A DNA stretch of 64,000 nucleotides, from contig OV050032.1 in the NCBI GenBank assembly GCA_920105625.2, positions 100,176,542 through 100,240,541 on the forward strand, in the 5' to 3' direction. The notes below the pieces were generated by a model, which saw only the letters and a program-made list of their open reading frames with translations, was not told the origin of the DNA and ran no database searches. This stretch comes from Clusia tigrina (Eukaryota > Arthropoda > Insecta > Diptera > Clusiidae). Positions 62,834-64,000 of this stretch are shown in pieces. The translations under genes and the position numbers were made by a program. Each line of letters starts with the position of its first letter. Position 1 is the stretch's first letter.

Positions 62834-64000
62834 TCTTGTCAATTTAAGCTATCGCTCAAAGCTATGCTACCCTTGAGTCCCAAATCAAACACTGATAAAA
62901 CTTCAAACGCCCCTAACTTCTTTACGGTACGTCCTACACCTAACAAAGTTTGCAACATACAAATGCTTGTAAATTTTTACTGGAGCGTCATAAAACCTTG
63001 AAATTTTGTAACAATAAAGATCTCGAGTCTCTTGTCAATTTAAGCTATCGCTCAAAGCTATGCTACCCTTGAGTCCCAAATCAAACACTGATAAAACTTC
63101 AAACGCCCCTAACTTCATTACGGTACGTCCTACACCTATCAAAGTTTGCAACATACAAATGCTTATAACTTTTTACTGGAGTGTCATAAAACCTTGAAAT
63201 TTTGTAACAATAAAGTACTCGAGCCTCTTGTCAATTTAAGCCATCGCTCAAAGCTATGCTACCCTTGAGTCCCAAATCAACCACTGATAAAACTTCAAAT
63301 GGCCCTAACTTCTATACGGTACGTCCTACTCCTATCAAAGTTTGCAACATACAAATGCTTGTAACTTTTTACTGGAGCGTCATAAAACCTTGAAATTTTG
63401 TAACAATAAAGTACTCGAGCCTCTTGTCAATTTAAGCCATCGCTCAAAGCTATGCTACCCTAGAGTCCCAAATCAAACACTGATAAAACTTCAAACGCCC
63501 CTAACTTCTTTACGGTACGTCCTACACCTATCAAAATTTGCAACATACAAATGCTTGTAACTTTTTACTGGAGCGTCATAAAATCTTGAAATTTTGTAAC
63601 AATAAAGATCTCGAGACTCTTGTCAATTTAAGCTATCGCTCAAAGCTATGCTACCCTAGAGTCCCAAATCAAACACTGATAAAACTTCAAACGCCCCTAA
63701 CTTCTTTACGGTACGTCCTACTCCTATCAAAGTTTGCAACATACAAATGCTTGTAACTTTTTACTGGAGCGTCATAAAACCTTGAAATTTTGTAACAATA
63801 AAGATCTCGAGTCTCTTGTCAATTTAAGCTATCGCTCAAAGCTATGCTACCCTAGAGTCCCAAATCAAACACTGATAAAACTTCAAACGCCCTTAACTTC
63901 TTTACGGTACGTCCTACTCCTAATAAAGTTGGCAACATTCAAATGCTTGTAACTTCTTACTGGCGCGTCATAAAACCTTGAAATTTTGTAACAATAAAGA
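62834..64000 (+). repeat. 9-monomer HOR (1,764 bp), copy 2, cut by the window edge
   Basis: This is the tandem partner of 61070-62833; 1,167 bp are visible, still matching at the last base. The array therefore continues to the right. Confidence 0.9.
63882..64000 (+). repeat. Partial monomer at the right edge (119 bp)
   Basis: It covers monomer positions 1-119 and is cut by the window end. It carries CCCTTAAC, CTCCTAATAAAG and TGGCGCGTC, matching the copy 1,764 bp to its left. Confidence 0.9.

Larger units (their letters stand above)
1..64000 (+). repeat. 196-bp satellite array, 326 full monomers plus a partial
   Basis: The same 196-bp unit repeats from the first base to the last, always in one orientation, with no foreign sequence between copies. 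I fixed the phase with the landmark TTCAAACG (monomer position 1) and followed it across the window: base 1 starts copy 1 and base 63882 starts the partial copy 327. Net drift is -15 bases over 326 copies, fully explained by 5 single-base insertions and 20 single-base deletions that I located. Copies differ from the consensus by a few percent, mostly at recurring diagnostic sites. No gene, RNA, transposon, telomere repeat or unique spacer is visible on either strand. The family name and host are not recognisable to me. Compensating indels inside one copy would escape this count. Confidence 0.98.

Noticed and set aside
441..63952. Many plus-strand open frames of about 72 codons, nearly identical in sequence
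   Set aside because: Each spans slightly more than one 196-bp repeat, uses a TTG start in almost all cases, and is open only because CCTTGAG became CCTAGAG. Repeat length is not a multiple of three, the frame does not recur as a gene would, and there is no promoter or conserved domain. I treat them as repeat artefacts.
1..64000. CRISPR array
   Set aside because: Repeats are regular, but there are no unique spacers: the full 196 bp is conserved, and the unit is far longer than a CRISPR repeat-spacer pair.
1..64000. Tandem rDNA, 5S rDNA, tRNA or snRNA cluster
   Set aside because: No stretch of the monomer resembles a conserved RNA gene on either strand, and I see no internal pol III A and B boxes.
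1..64000. CENP-B box (TTCG, then A, then CGGG spacing)
   Set aside because: The consensus has no CGGG. The few ACGGGAG variants (near 44950, 47694, 50634 and 51222) lack TTCG and the A at the required distances on the plus strand.
1..64000. Telomeric or microsatellite repeats
   Set aside because: No run of a short telomere-like unit was seen; the only simple tracts are T5-T7 and A4-A6 within the monomer.
1..64000. Transposon or LTR insertion inside the array
   Set aside because: The 196-bp phase is kept throughout with only single-base changes, which leaves no room for an insertion or a target-site duplication.
1..64000. Assigning the satellite to a named family or species
   Set aside because: I do not recognise the consensus. 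A search of satellite databases and genome assemblies would decide it; composition and period alone do not.

Overview
The whole 64,000-base window is one uninterrupted tandem satellite array. The unit is 196 bp and every copy lies in the same orientation, head to tail. With copies counted from the first base of TTCAAACG (which is base 1 of the window), the window holds 326 complete monomers and a 119-bp partial one from 63882 to 64000. I found no gene, RNA gene, transposon, spacer or unique sequence. This is eukaryotic satellite DNA of the kind found in centromeric, pericentromeric or subtelomeric heterochromatin. The sequence does not let me name the organism; a plant or an invertebrate is plausible but unproven.

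The consensus monomer is 38% GC and strongly asymmetric on this strand (about A 64, C 49, G 25, T 58). It has six CpG sites, about the number its composition predicts. It carries an old internal duplication: positions 13-68 align without gaps to positions 69-124 at 36 of 56 bases, so the 196-bp unit probably grew from a module of about 56 bp. Position 117-126 exists in a few versions (AGTACTCGAG, AGATCTCGAG, AGATCTCGAT, AGTACCCGAG).

The array is a patchwork of higher-order repeats (HORs). From the left: a mixed edge (1-2940); a 19-monomer, 3,725-bp tandem pair (2941-10390) with a nested 4-monomer duplication; a mixed stretch (10391-15897); a 14-monomer, 2,744-bp pair (15898-21370); a rearranged copy of 14.5-18.5 kb (22.35-25.56 kb); a change of monomer families near 25.6 kb; a 14-monomer pair whose second copy lost one monomer (27758-32945); a 7-monomer, 1,371-bp pair (39400-42010); a 5-monomer, 980-bp series (42655-45030); an 18-monomer duplication whose second copy is rearranged (47250-53922); 5/6-monomer series (54190-59230); and a 9-monomer, 1,764-bp pair that runs off the right edge (61070-64000).

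Tracking phase gives a full ledger of length variants: 303 copies are 196 bp, 5 are 197, 16 are 195 and 2 are 194. Six pairs of these variants sit at exactly the HOR offsets, which supports the HOR calls independently. At least four HOR copies contain hybrid monomers whose two halves come from different source monomers and delete a whole number of units, as expected of in-register unequal exchange. The many 72- and 83-codon open frames follow from single-base variants that remove one stop codon, and I do not regard them as genes.
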